From an uncultured Acinetobacter sp. (GTDB lineage Bacteria > Pseudomonadota > Gammaproteobacteria > Pseudomonadales > Moraxellaceae), in contig NZ_CALUDM010000003.1 of NCBI RefSeq assembly GCF_943914805.1, forward strand, positions 3,882 to 67,881: 64,000 nt of DNA, given 5' to 3'. Made by a program: the position numbers and the translations under genes. Shown here piece after piece: positions 17,162-26,171 of the stretch. The notes under the pieces are model-generated. The model saw only the letters and a list, made by a program, of their open reading frames with translations, did not search any database and was not told the DNA's origin. Position 1 is the first letter of the stretch. Each line of letters opens with the position of its first letter.

Positions 17162-18199
17162 ATGCAGAATAAAGTCGTTTTACTTGATCTTGAAAATAAT
17201 ATGCCATCAGCAAAAATGCTGAGAGATATTGTTGAGCATTATCCAACTTTATACCTGTTTAATTGTGATGGTCATTTTCAATATTCATTAGAAGATCTCA
17301 CTGAATTTTCCAGTTGGGTCAGTAGCGGACAAATTGTAATTTTAGAAACGGCAAAAGCCGCTCAAAAAGAATTTGAATATGCTGTAGTCGTAGGGCAACT
17401 GATGGCACTTTTGGCATCGGAAACACATATCGAAGTGATTTCTGCAATGCCTGATAGTGAAATGTTAATCGATCTTTTATGTGGTTCAGATTTAAGTTGT
17501 AGTTTGATTCAAACCCAGTCTGACACAGACGTGCAACACCATACATTCAATATTCCAAGCCCTGCCACAATTCAAGAAAAACCATATTTACAATTGGTGA
17601 AAAAGTATTGTGATGCTTTAGGCAATATGTCAGGAAAGCCAAATACTGTTGAAAAATTAAGAAATTCTATTGGCAATGTTTTACATGTCGTGCCAGAAAA
17701 AGCACAACATTTGGTTGGAATGTTGATTAACCTAAAAATTGTAAAACGCTTTGATAAGCAAGTTTCATTTCGAAAAAAAGTATTAAAACAATGGATCACT
17801 TTACAGCTTGGACAATCAGAATCATCAAGTGAAACGAATATAGATGTCCAAGCTCGACCTAAAATGAAGGTCGAAAAGATTGATCAAATCTTAGAAAGTT
17901 TAAAGCAAAATGCCGAACGAGATCTAAATAAAGCCGATCAACCGCATACTGTTGAAGATGCGCAAAATGCATTGTTTAAAAATTTTGAAAAAATTGATCC
18001 AATGCAGATGGAAGTCATTCGTAAATTGAATGAACTGAAAAATAATAAACCCAAAGACATTTATGAATTAAGAGACGTATTGGAACAGTTATTTCCGAAG
18101 TCTGATATTCGGTTATTGCTCAAAGAGCTGATTGAAAAAGGCTATATTTACTGGAATGGTCATGAAGTTGTATATAGTCATGAAATGTATTTGAACTGA
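17162..18199 (+). CDS. Conserved hypothetical protein, possible PIN-like N-terminal domain
   Basis: 345 residues, no signal peptide. The N-terminus VVLLDLENNMPSAKML recalls the acidic first motif of NYN/PIN-like nucleases (D-x-E-N). Residues about 55-115 alternate strands and helices as in such a Rossmann-like fold, with acidic MPDSEMLIDLL. Residues about 145-215 look helical, about 230-290 are polar linker, and the C-terminal 60 residues (IDPMQMEVIRKLNELKNN to YIYWNGHEVVY) resemble a winged helix. I cannot name a family with certainty; the PIN-like and winged-helix readings are inferences. Monocistronic. Confidence 0.6.
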   Translation: MQNKVVLLDLENNMPSAKMLRDIVEHYPTLYLFNCDGHFQYSLEDLTEFSSWVSSGQIVILETAKAAQKEFEYAVVVGQLMALLASETHIEVISAMPDSEMLIDLLCGSDLSCSLIQTQSDTDVQHHTFNIPSPATIQEKPYLQLVKKYCDALGNMSGKPNTVEKLRNSIGNVLHVVPEKAQHLVGMLINLKIVKRFDKQVSFRKKVLKQWITLQLGQSESSSETNIDVQARPKMKVEKIDQILESLKQNAERDLNKADQPHTVEDAQNALFKNFEKIDPMQMEVIRKLNELKNNKPKDIYELRDVLEQLFPKSDIRLLLKELIEKGYIYWNGHEVVYSHEMYLN

Positions 18200-18524
18200 T
18201 TTTATTTTGTATTTTTGATCAGCACTATGTAGTAATAAAACTGAATCTGCCATCATTATTTAGTGAAATTAACGCTATATTTTTGTTTGGGGAATCGATT
18301 AAACTGCGTTTTTTAAATCATTTAGTCTTTATTCTTAAAAATATTGAATTGAAAATTGAGTTAAATTAGCATTATTTTTACTTGTGAATAATCAATTATT
18401 TCAGTTGGTTATTATAAGTTTTGTTTCATAGTGCTGAATTGTATGTGCAAATTAATTTATCTGACAAACTTGCGTTTTATATTCAGCTTATGCAACTCTA
18501 ATATAGGCAATAAAAGGTGAACTA
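18200..18524. other. Intergenic, AT-rich
   Basis: About 325 very AT-rich bases, presumably holding the promoter of the 18525-topA unit. No gene, terminator with a T-run, or repeat recognised. Confidence 0.5.
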
Positions 18525-18974
18525 ATGGAACACACGGGTCTTTGGGTTGCGCTCATTATTATTATTTTTGTATTGGGCTCAATTTTTGGCTTACGCGTAA
18601 GCCCTAGAGAAAAAGCATTAGGTTTAATGCGAGAGAAAGCTCGTAAAATGGGTTTACACCCTCGTTTAGTGGCTGCGCCAGAGTGGACAAAAGTTCCGAT
18701 GGCAACAGAAAAGAGAGCGAGCATGGTGGCATATTACAGTGTACTTATTCCAGAAGCTCGCTTGCCTTTGATGCGTGCAAGGGTTGAAGATTCAAAGTTA
18801 AAGATCATCCAAGGTGATGAGAAATTTAATGATTTTCCCATTGCATTAAAAGGTATTTATGCTATTGATATGCAAGCAAACTGTGTCGGTATGTATTGGG
18901 ATGAAGAAGTAGACCTAAGAGCGACACAACTTGATGATATGAAAGCACTTTTACTTAATTTGGCTGAATTTTAA
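18525..18974 (+). CDS. Membrane-anchored hypothetical protein upstream of topA
   Basis: 149 residues. One N-terminal membrane helix (GLWVALIIIIFVLGSIFGL, residues 5-23) is followed by basic SPREKALGLMREKARKMGL, so the soluble part is most likely cytoplasmic. The rest (about 40-149) is a small alpha/beta domain without recognisable motif. AAAAGGTG precedes the ATG. It ends 29 bases before topA and is probably co-transcribed with it. Function unknown. Confidence 0.7.
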   Translation: MEHTGLWVALIIIIFVLGSIFGLRVSPREKALGLMREKARKMGLHPRLVAAPEWTKVPMATEKRASMVAYYSVLIPEARLPLMRARVEDSKLKIIQGDEKFNDFPIALKGIYAIDMQANCVGMYWDEEVDLRATQLDDMKALLLNLAEF

Positions 18975-19003
18975 TTTCATAAACAAAGGATAATTGGTTC
19001 ATT

Positions 19004-21649
19004 ATGGCGAAAGCTCCTCGGTCCACAACATCCAAAAGCACTACAGCAGACTCTCCTAATGCTGGGAAAAAACGTGCCTTAGTGATTGTGGAGTCGCCTG
19101 CAAAAGCGAAAACCATCAATAAATATTTAGGCTCAGATTATATTGTGAAGTCATCGGTAGGTCATGTTCGTGATTTACCTACAGGTGGTTCAAGTAAGTC
19201 GACAGAAAAAAAGCCTGTTACCCGTACTAAATTGACCGAAGCACAGAAGGCTGAAAAAGCACAAACAGCTTTGGTCAATCGTATGGGCGTAGACCCTGAA
19301 CATAACTGGAAAGCACACTATGAAGTGCTACCAGGCAAAGAACATGTTGTTGCTGAACTGAAAAAGCTTGCTTCGCAAGTTGACGAGGTCTATCTCGCAA
19401 CGGATTTGGACCGTGAAGGGGAAGCCATTGCTTGGCATTTAAAAGAAGTTATTGGTGGAGATGATTCACGTTACCAACGTGTCGTGTTCAACGAAATTAC
19501 CAAAAACGCCATTCAAGATGCATTTAAACATCCAGCACGTTTAGATATTGATAAAGTGAATGCACAACAAGCACGTCGTTTCTTGGATCGTGTTGTTGGC
19601 TTTATGATCTCACCATTATTGTGGGAAAAAATTGCACGTGGTTTATCAGCTGGTCGTGTGCAATCCGTTGCAGTGAAACTGGTGGTAGAGCGTGAACGTG
19701 AAATCCGTGCTTTTATTCCTGAAGAATATTGGCAGGTTTTTGCAGACACCAAGTCTAAGAAAGATGATATTCGCTTAGAAGCCGTTAAACAAAATGGTAA
19801 GACTTTAAAATTACAGAATAAAGCGCAAACAGATGCTTTATTGAATATTTTGAACGATGCTGAATATAAAGTTGCAACACGTGAGGATAAACCAACCAAG
19901 GTTAATCCAAGTGCGCCTTATATCACATCGACACTTCAACAAGCAGCAAGTACACGTTTAGGTTATTCAGTTAAGAAAACCATGATGCTTGCACAACGTT
20001 TGTATGAAGCTGGTTTTATTACGTATATGCGTACTGACTCAACATTTTTAAGTAATGATGCTGTCAATATGGTACGTACCCATATCGAAACTGAGTTTGG
20101 TGCAAAATACTTACCTGCCAAGCCAAATCATTATGGTAATAAAGCCAATGCTCAAGAAGCCCATGAAGCGATTCGTCCATCCAATGTGGCATTAAAAGGC
20201 GACAGTTTGGTGGGTGTCGAACGTGATGCTCAACGTCTTTATGATTTAATTTGGCGTCAGTTTGTTGCATGTCAAATGACACCTGCGGAATATCTATCAT
20301 CAACGATTTTGGTCGATGCGAATGGTGTAGAGCTGAAAGCCAAAGGTCGTACGCTTGTTTTTGATGGTTTTACCAAAGTTCGTGGTCAGAACAAATCTGA
20401 TGATGATGTGCTTTTACCTGCTGTAAAAGTTGGTGAAGTGCTGAAACTTGAAAAACTTGATCCATCACAACACTTTACTAAACCACCTGCACGTTTTACT
20501 GAAGCATCTTTGGTGAAGGAATTAGAAAAACGTGGTATTGGTCGTCCATCGACTTATGCTGCAATTATTTCTACTATTCAAGATCGTGGTTATGTGAAGC
20601 TTGATAATCGTCGTCTTTTTGCTGAAAAGATGGGTGAAATTGTCACAGACCGACTAGATGAAAACTTTAATAATCTGATGAATTATGCGTTCACTGCAGA
20701 TTTAGAAGGGCAATTGGATAAAGTTGCAGATGGTCAGCGCAATTGGAAAGAACTTTTAGACAGTTTTTATGGTGATTTCAAAAAACGTCTAACGACTGCA
20801 CAAGGTGAAGATGGCATGCGCCGTAATTTACCTGTCGAAGTGTCAGCTGTACATTGTAAAGAATGTGAGCGTCCAATGCAGATCCGTACAGGAACAACAG
20901 GCGTGTTCCTTGGATGTTCTGGTTATAACCTACCACCAAAGGAACGCTGTAAAGGCACTTTGAATTTAACACCAGTTGAATCATTGGCGGTACTTTCAGA
21001 TGATGATGGCGCTGAAACTGCTGATTTAATGTCGAAAAAGCGTTGTCCAGTGTGTGGTACTGCAATGGATAGTTATGTGATCGATGGTGGTCGTAAGCTA
21101 CATATTTGCGGTAATAACCCTGATTGTGATGGTTATGAGCTTGAAGAAGGTGAGTTCAAAATCAAGGGTTATGATGGCCCAACCATTCCATGTGACAAAT
21201 GTGATGGCGAAATGCAGTTGAAAACAGGTCGTTTTGGTCCATATTTCGCATGTATGAGCTGTGACAATACCCGTAAAGTATTGAAAAATGGTCAGCCTGC
21301 GCCGCCACGTGTAGACCCGATCAAAATGGAACACTTACGCTCAACCAAGCATGATGACTTCTTTGTACTGCGTGATGGTGCGGCAGGTCTGTTCTTGGCA
21401 GCAAGTAAATTCCCGAAAGTTCGTGAAACTCGTGCACCAAAAGTTGCTGAATTGCGTTCAGTTGCAGATCAACTTGATCCAAAATATCAGTTTATTTTGA
21501 ATGCACCTGATGAAGATCCAGAAGGTAATCCAACATTGGTGAAATTCAGTCGTAAAAACCAAGCGCAATATATTGGTTCAGAAACGCCTGAAGGCAAACA
21601 AACCAAATGGTCATTGGTTTATCAAGATGGTAAATGGGTTGAAGCTTAA
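19004..21649 (+). CDS. topA: DNA topoisomerase I
   Basis: 881 residues, close to the usual about 865. The TOPRIM domain starts [14 protein letters not shown] and carries DLDREGEA. The catalytic tyrosine is in [11 protein letters not shown]. The C-terminal part has three Cys4 zinc-ribbon modules ([16 protein letters not shown] and CDKCDGEM) and a final basic domain with [10 protein letters not shown]. It relaxes negative supercoils by a type IA single-strand passage mechanism. An insert at residues about 60-85 between TOPRIM segments is Lys/Thr-rich. A terminator follows at 21669-21696. Confidence 0.98.
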   Translation: MAKAPRSTTSKSTTADSPNAGKKRALVIVESPAKAKTINKYLGSDYIVKSSVGHVRDLPTGGSSKSTEKKPVTRTKLTEAQKAEKAQTALVNRMGVDPEHNWKAHYEVLPGKEHVVAELKKLASQVDEVYLATDLDREGEAIAWHLKEVIGGDDSRYQRVVFNEITKNAIQDAFKHPARLDIDKVNAQQARRFLDRVVGFMISPLLWEKIARGLSAGRVQSVAVKLVVEREREIRAFIPEEYWQVFADTKSKKDDIRLEAVKQNGKTLKLQNKAQTDALLNILNDAEYKVATREDKPTKVNPSAPYITSTLQQAASTRLGYSVKKTMMLAQRLYEAGFITYMRTDSTFLSNDAVNMVRTHIETEFGAKYLPAKPNHYGNKANAQEAHEAIRPSNVALKGDSLVGVERDAQRLYDLIWRQFVACQMTPAEYLSSTILVDANGVELKAKGRTLVFDGFTKVRGQNKSDDDVLLPAVKVGEVLKLEKLDPSQHFTKPPARFTEASLVKELEKRGIGRPSTYAAIISTIQDRGYVKLDNRRLFAEKMGEIVTDRLDENFNNLMNYAFTADLEGQLDKVADGQRNWKELLDSFYGDFKKRLTTAQGEDGMRRNLPVEVSAVHCKECERPMQIRTGTTGVFLGCSGYNLPPKERCKGTLNLTPVESLAVLSDDDGAETADLMSKKRCPVCGTAMDSYVIDGGRKLHICGNNPDCDGYELEEGEFKIKGYDGPTIPCDKCDGEMQLKTGRFGPYFACMSCDNTRKVLKNGQPAPPRVDPIKMEHLRSTKHDDFFVLRDGAAGLFLAASKFPKVRETRAPKVAELRSVADQLDPKYQFILNAPDEDPEGNPTLVKFSRKNQAQYIGSETPEGKQTKWSLVYQDGKWVEA

Positions 21650-21668
21650 GCTTTAAAATAATTACTAA

Positions 21669-21696
21669 AAAATGCTCACATTGGTGGGCATTTTTT
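21669..21696 (+). terminator. Intrinsic terminator of topA
   Basis: AAATGCTCAC and GTGGGCATTT pair around ATTG with one wobble, followed by TTT, 20 bases beyond the topA stop. Confidence 0.85.
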
Positions 21697-21738
21697 ATAT
21701 GATAAAGGTCAATTCATAAAAATAAGTTTAGTTTGAAA

Positions 21739-22185
21739 ATGATTCCAATTCGTTCGATTGCTGTATCTGCAGTTTTATTATCTGAAGTAGATAGTGAATT
21801 AAAAATCTTATTGATGAAGCGTGTAAAAGGTGGCTTTTGGTGTCATGTTGCTGGCAAAGTTGAAGCAGATGAAACCGTAAGTCAGGCTATTCTGCGTGAA
21901 ATTCGTGAAGAAACAAGTATTCAAGTTCAACAATTATTTAGTGCTGATTATTTAGAACAATTTTATGAATCGAGTCAGAATGTGATTGAAATAATTCCTG
22001 CATTTGTAGGATTTTGTGAGAAAAATCAAACGATGGTTCTAAATGATGAGCATACCGATTATAAATGGTGTAGCTTATCTGAGGCAAAAGCATTGGCTGC
22101 ATATTTAAATCAGAAAAAGCTTTATGATTTTGTTTGGGAAAATTTTGTATTAAAACAACCAGAAGCTCTATTGAAAATTGAATAA
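21739..22185 (+). CDS. Nudix hydrolase
   Basis: 148 residues from the ATG at 21739. The Nudix box runs from GKVEADE through REIREETSI, matching G-x5-E-x7-REUxEE, with Ser in place of the usual Gly near the end. A single Nudix fold. It resembles the short NudB/MutT-like group; the substrate (dNTP, dihydroneopterin triphosphate or other nucleoside diphosphate-X) cannot be assigned. No strong ribosome binding site. It is separated from topA by a terminator. Confidence 0.87.
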   Translation: MIPIRSIAVSAVLLSEVDSELKILLMKRVKGGFWCHVAGKVEADETVSQAILREIREETSIQVQQLFSADYLEQFYESSQNVIEIIPAFVGFCEKNQTMVLNDEHTDYKWCSLSEAKALAAYLNQKKLYDFVWENFVLKQPEALLKIE

Positions 22186-22237
22186 ATATTAATTTTTATT
22201 ATTAGTGCAACATTATCTCATTGCGAGTGAGGTTGAA

Positions 22238-22996
22238 ATGTGGAAAAAGATTAGAGTTATTATTTTATTGGCAATTTTATTGATTGTCGGCGTGAATGCT
22301 TGGCGAGATATGAATCAAGATTGGTCTAAGCCAATTCTTGTGTTGCTCCATCCGATTAATGCAGATGGTCAAGCAAGTACATCACGCTATATTCAGCAAA
22401 TTTCTAGTAATGATTTAGATGAAATCCAAAACTATTTACAAACCCAGTCTAAAGAATTTCGTGGTCAACCTGTTGCATTCCACTTTCGACTTGGTAGAGA
22501 ACTGACAGCACTTCCTCCTAAAGTTCCTGAGCAGCCGAGTGCTATGGATAATATTCTGTGGAGTTTAAAATTCAGATTTTATGCATGGAAACAACATGAG
22601 GGCTTAGATGGATCACCTTCTGTGACTTTGTATTTGAACTATTATGATCCCCAAATTCACAAAACATTAAAACATTCCACAGCGCTTGAACGTGGTCGTA
22701 TTGGTATGGTGAATTTATTTGCTTCTCATAAGCAAATTGAAACCAATCAGGTGGTTTTGGTACATGAGTTATTACATACCTTTGGTGCAAAAGATAAATA
22801 TGATCGTGCAACAGGGCAACCGATTTATCCACTTGGTTATGCCAATCCTGAGCAAAGACCTTTATATCCACAAAAACGTGCTGAAATTATGGGTGGTTAT
22901 ATTCCACTTTCTCAAACCAAAAGCCAAATTCCAAGCCATTTAGAAGACACCATGATCAGCCGTTTAACTGCACAAGAAATGGGGTGGGTGAAATAG
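22238..22996 (+). CDS. Membrane-anchored putative zinc metallopeptidase (HExxH)
   Basis: 252 residues from the ATG at 22238, which has GAGG 7 bases upstream and begins right at the signal anchor (MWKKIRVIILLAILLIVGVNAW); a GTG at 22205 is the longer alternative. The rest should be periplasmic. The motif VHELLHTFGAKDKYD has HExxH followed by Gly and Asp, as in zincin peptidases where the third ligand lies downstream, and EIMGGY resembles a Met-turn. The catalytic role is inferred from these motifs only. No family name recognised. Confidence 0.7.
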   Translation: MWKKIRVIILLAILLIVGVNAWRDMNQDWSKPILVLLHPINADGQASTSRYIQQISSNDLDEIQNYLQTQSKEFRGQPVAFHFRLGRELTALPPKVPEQPSAMDNILWSLKFRFYAWKQHEGLDGSPSVTLYLNYYDPQIHKTLKHSTALERGRIGMVNLFASHKQIETNQVVLVHELLHTFGAKDKYDRATGQPIYPLGYANPEQRPLYPQKRAEIMGGYIPLSQTKSQIPSHLEDTMISRLTAQEMGWVK

Positions 22997-23096
22997 GTGC
23001 TTTATTGTTCGTTTGTTGAGCTAAATATAAAGCAATATTTTGTTTAGATGCAGATTCTATACAGACAAAAAAGTGAATTAGATCAACAATAAAACA

Positions 23097-23687
23097 ATGA
23101 ATAACAACCAAGAGAAGAATATGCGTACAGTTGGAAATGATTTAGTTCGTCATCAGCTACATGAAAATCGCAAATGGTATCTATTACTTGGAGCATTGTT
23201 GGTCATTTTTGGGCTAATTTTACTTGCTTCATTGGGTATGGCAACACTAACCGTTGTGGTTCTCTTTGGTGTTTTGATGATGGTGGGTGGTGTATTACAC
23301 CTAATCGCTGCATTTAAAATTTTTGATGGTGGCTTGCGTTGGCTTTGGGCACTGTTTGCTGTGTTGTATTTTATTGCGGGTTATTATGCCTTCAAATCAC
23401 CCATCACCACTGCCGTGATCTTAACGAATTTATTGGCGATTGCTTTATTGATTGGTGGTTTTATCCGAATCTTTAATGCATTTATTTTAAAGCCAATGTC
23501 AGGCTGGGGGTGGACATTATTTTCAGGTCTACTCACTTTAGCAACAGGTGCAATCATACTTGCATCACCTGACTCACCATTTTGGGTATTAGGCATGTTC
23601 TTAGGTATCGATATCCTATTCCAAGGTGTGAATTATCTAACTTTTGCAGCAGCAATCAAACAAATGCCACCTGCAAGCCATTCCTAA
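23097..23687 (+). CDS. HdeD family (DUF308) membrane protein
   Basis: 196 residues with six hydrophobic helices (about 28-50, 53-72, 80-97, 104-125, 137-155 and 160-185) in the paired pattern of HdeD. In E. coli HdeD supports acid resistance at high cell density; the role in this organism is not shown. The ATG at 23121 (MRTVGND) has AAGAGAAG just upstream, whereas the ATG at 23097 has no obvious site, so the protein may be 8 residues shorter. A terminator follows at 23722-23754. Confidence 0.85.
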   Translation: MNNNQEKNMRTVGNDLVRHQLHENRKWYLLLGALLVIFGLILLASLGMATLTVVVLFGVLMMVGGVLHLIAAFKIFDGGLRWLWALFAVLYFIAGYYAFKSPITTAVILTNLLAIALLIGGFIRIFNAFILKPMSGWGWTLFSGLLTLATGAIILASPDSPFWVLGMFLGIDILFQGVNYLTFAAAIKQMPPASHS

Positions 23688-23721
23688 TACACCTTAATAC
23701 ACAATGATAAGCACTAAAACG

Positions 23722-23754
23722 AAAGGAGTCTAATTCAGACTCCTTTGTTATTTT
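23722..23754 (+). terminator. Intrinsic terminator after the HdeD-like gene
   Basis: A perfect 10-bp stem (AAAGGAGTCT/AGACTCCTTT) with a 5-base loop and GTTATTTTT tail. It lies between convergent genes. Confidence 0.88.
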
Positions 23755-23808
23755 TGCCTAACTCATTATAAGTTTTCACATTCTTTTGCTGATGTATTAC
23801 ATTTTTTC

Positions 23809-24258
23809 TTAAGGCTTCACTGCATATTGGCTTGAAATGGCAATACGATTCCATGCGTTAATCACGATCGCAATCCATTCAATTGCGGTAATTTCTGCTT
23901 CGGATAATACTTTTGTAGCGTCTTGATACGCTGAGTCTGGGAAATGTTGATTGGCAATTAACGTAATTTCTTCAATTAAAATCAATGCAGCACGTTCCTG
24001 TTCTGAAAAGTAGCCACTTTCACGCCAAGCGCTGATCAAGGCAATGCGCTCCATAGATTCACCAGCTTTAATTGCATCTTGCGTATGCATGCGTACACAG
24101 AAAGCACATTGGTTAATTTGTGAAGCTCTAAGCTTGAGTAAGTGAGAGAATCCAATATCTAGTCCAGCTTGCTTAACTTTTTGCATAGATAGATTTTCGA
24201 GTTCTAATACTGCTTTATAAAGTTCAGGGGCAGTTTTACCTAAATTTACACGTTCCAT
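23809..24258 (-). CDS. AhpD/carboxymuconolactone decarboxylase-like alkylhydroperoxidase
   Basis: 149 residues, all helical. The motif NQCAFCVRMHTQDAIKAG gives the C-x2-C and His of the AhpD-like fold, so a thiol peroxidase or disulfide reductase activity is likely. A second block, ALISAWRESGYFSEQERAALI, is also typical. Single gene, divergent from the small membrane protein at 24351. Confidence 0.87.
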   Translation of the reverse strand: MERVNLGKTAPELYKAVLELENLSMQKVKQAGLDIGFSHLLKLRASQINQCAFCVRMHTQDAIKAGESMERIALISAWRESGYFSEQERAALILIEEITLIANQHFPDSAYQDATKVLSEAEITAIEWIAIVINAWNRIAISSQYAVKP

Positions 24259-24350
24259 AAACAGCCTATTTTGAAGTGAGAATTATTGTTCATAATCATT
24301 TTATCTGTAAAATGAATCTCAATTTGTTTAATTTATGCATAAAAATAATC

Positions 24351-24566
24351 ATGAATAAAAGCTATAAGGTCTCTTTCATTCTCTCTGCTATGGTGAGTAT
24401 TGTATTTTTCATGGCTGAAGAATTAAAGCAGGATGGTATCCGTATTGATTTTGGTATAGGTGTGATTCTTGGGTTCTTTGCACTGCTGATCGTAATCGCA
24501 TGCTACTTATATCTACGAAGTGAAGAAAAACGATATTTGAGTAAAAAAGAAGAACATCGTGATTAA
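24351..24566 (+). CDS. Small two-helix membrane protein
   Basis: 71 residues from the ATG at 24351 (MNKSYKVSF); 25 further upstream codons are not protein-like. There are two hydrophobic segments, about 6-23 and 34-55, followed by a highly charged tail (RSEEKRYLSKKEEHRD). No clear ribosome binding site. Unknown function. It ends 45 bases before the glycerate kinase gene. Confidence 0.5.
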   Translation: MNKSYKVSFILSAMVSIVFFMAEELKQDGIRIDFGIGVILGFFALLIVIACYLYLRSEEKRYLSKKEEHRD

Positions 24567-24611
24567 GAAATCGTGCTATTAATAAAATAAATTTGATAAA
24601 AATGCTGGACG

Positions 24612-25742
24612 ATGAAAACTTTTATTTTAGCGCCTGATTCTTTTAAAGAAAGCATGACTGCAGAGCAAGCATGTAGTGCGATGCAGCGTGGTATTCAAAA
24701 AGCTATTCCTGATGCCCAATTTATCCATGTTCCAATGGCTGATGGCGGTGAGGGCACAGTCGATGCCTTAATTGCTGCAAGACAGGGTGGGAAAATTCAG
24801 ATCCAAGTTTCAGGCCCGTTCACAGATCAAAAAATAGATTCCTATTTCGGATTTATTGATGCTGATAAAACTGCTGTCATTGAAATGGCGATGGCAAATG
24901 GCATTCATCTCATTGAGAAATCACAACGTAATCCTTTATTGACCAGTACATTTGGTACGGGAGAAATGATCAAAGCTGCGTTGGATCACGGTGCAACTAA
25001 AATTATTATTGGTCTTGGCGGTAGTGTCACCAATGATGCTGGTGCAGGTATGGCACAGGCTTTGGGGGTAAAGTTTTTAGATCGAAATGGTCAAATTGTG
25101 GAATTGGGCGGTGGTCAACTTGATCAAATTTATACCATCGATCTTTCTGAATTAGATGCTCGTTTAACTCAAACTGAAATCATTATAGCCAGTGATGTGA
25201 ATAATCCTTTATGTGGTGAAAATGGTGCATCGCATGTGTTTGCTCCACAGAAAGGTGCTAATCCTGAAATGGTAGAAATTTTAGATCGTAATTTGAATTA
25301 TTTTGCTGATCTTGTAAAACGACAGCTCAATATCGATGTTAAAAATATTGCAGGAGCGGGAGCCGCTGGTGGTTTAGGTTTTGGACTGATGGTTTTTGTT
25401 GCTGCAAAAATTCGTTCAGGTGTTGAAATTATTATTGAAGAAACACAACTCGCTGAAAAGATCGCTCAAGCAGATTATGTATTTACTGGTGAAGGGGGAA
25501 TTGATTTTCAAACAAAATTTGGTAAAACGCCTTTTGGTGTGGCCCAAGTGGCAAAGCGTTTGAATAAACCTGTAATCGCCTGTGCGGGGTATATTGGTCA
25601 GGGCATTGAAGAACTTTATGCCGAAGGGTTTACCGCTATTTTCGGTATCGTTGATGGTGCATGTGATTTGCAGACAGCTTTAAAAAATGGCAAGAGAAAT
25701 TTGGAAAGAACCTGTGAGAATGTGGCGCGACTTTTAAAATAA
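24612..25742 (+). CDS. Glycerate kinase (GarK/GlxK family)
   Basis: 376 residues, family length about 380. It begins MKTFILAPDSFKESMTAEQA, the classic start of glycerate kinase type 1. Other family motifs are PMADGGEGTVDAL, FGTGEMIKAALDHG, GLGGSVTNDAGAGMAQALG and GEGGIDFQTKFGKTP. It phosphorylates D-glycerate to 2-phosphoglycerate, linking glycerate/glyoxylate breakdown to glycolysis. No neighbouring glyoxylate genes are present. The next gene starts 17 bases after its stop. Confidence 0.95.
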   Translation: MKTFILAPDSFKESMTAEQACSAMQRGIQKAIPDAQFIHVPMADGGEGTVDALIAARQGGKIQIQVSGPFTDQKIDSYFGFIDADKTAVIEMAMANGIHLIEKSQRNPLLTSTFGTGEMIKAALDHGATKIIIGLGGSVTNDAGAGMAQALGVKFLDRNGQIVELGGGQLDQIYTIDLSELDARLTQTEIIIASDVNNPLCGENGASHVFAPQKGANPEMVEILDRNLNYFADLVKRQLNIDVKNIAGAGAAGGLGFGLMVFVAAKIRSGVEIIIEETQLAEKIAQADYVFTGEGGIDFQTKFGKTPFGVAQVAKRLNKPVIACAGYIGQGIEELYAEGFTAIFGIVDGACDLQTALKNGKRNLERTCENVARLLK

Positions 25743-25759
25743 TGAACTGAGATAAATAT

Positions 25760-26089
25760 ATGAAAAGAATAATATTGGCAGTCTTATTGCTCAGTATTCA
25801 GAGCTTTGGTTTGGTATGGGCAGATGTGACACAAGACGTGCAAAATTATCTAAACCAAGGGAATAAAACATCTTTTCGTTTTGAAGATAATACCATTCAA
25901 ACCATGGCATATTTAATTGAAGGTGAAAAAGGAATTGAAGTGATCATTGATAAAAATATTGATACTAAACAAAGTTTTGCTATCAATTTAAGAGATCAAA
26001 ATTTTCTCGCTTATCTTGAAATGACGACTCAAAAGTTGGGGTTAAAATACCAAGTTGTAGATTCAAAAACGATTCGTATTTCTAAGTAA
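25760..26089 (+). CDS. Small exported protein with STN-like (secretin/TonB N-terminal) domain
   Basis: 109 residues. A signal peptide covers residues 1-21 (ends LVWA). The mature part, with DNTIQTMAYLIEGEKGIEVIIDKNI, a leucine-rich middle and LGLKYQVVDSKTIRIS at the end, follows the beta-alpha-beta pattern of the STN domain found at the N-terminus of secretins and some TonB receptors. Here it is the whole protein, a free-standing periplasmic domain. The 17-base gap suggests co-transcription with the glycerate kinase gene. Partner unknown. Confidence 0.65.
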   Translation: MKRIILAVLLLSIQSFGLVWADVTQDVQNYLNQGNKTSFRFEDNTIQTMAYLIEGEKGIEVIIDKNIDTKQSFAINLRDQNFLAYLEMTTQKLGLKYQVVDSKTIRISK

Positions 26090-26115
26090 TGATTAAGTCT
26101 TTTTTCCTCAATTTG

Positions 26116-26148
26116 AGCATTTTCAAAAATCAAATAATTGAAAATGCT
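26116..26148. terminator. Possible bidirectional hairpin between convergent genes
   Basis: Perfect 11-bp arms AGCATTTTCAA and TTGAAAATGCT with an 11-base loop, between the STN-protein gene and the S41 protease gene. T-runs are weak, so terminator activity is uncertain. Confidence 0.45.
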
Positions 26149-26171
26149 TAAAATTGATCGAAGAATAAAAA

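Noticed and set aside
24284..24306. Fur-like AT-rich palindrome between AhpD-like gene and small membrane gene
   Set aside because: CATAATCATTTTATC resembles a Fur site with a one-base insertion. Spacing is wrong and AT-rich sequence makes such matches common.
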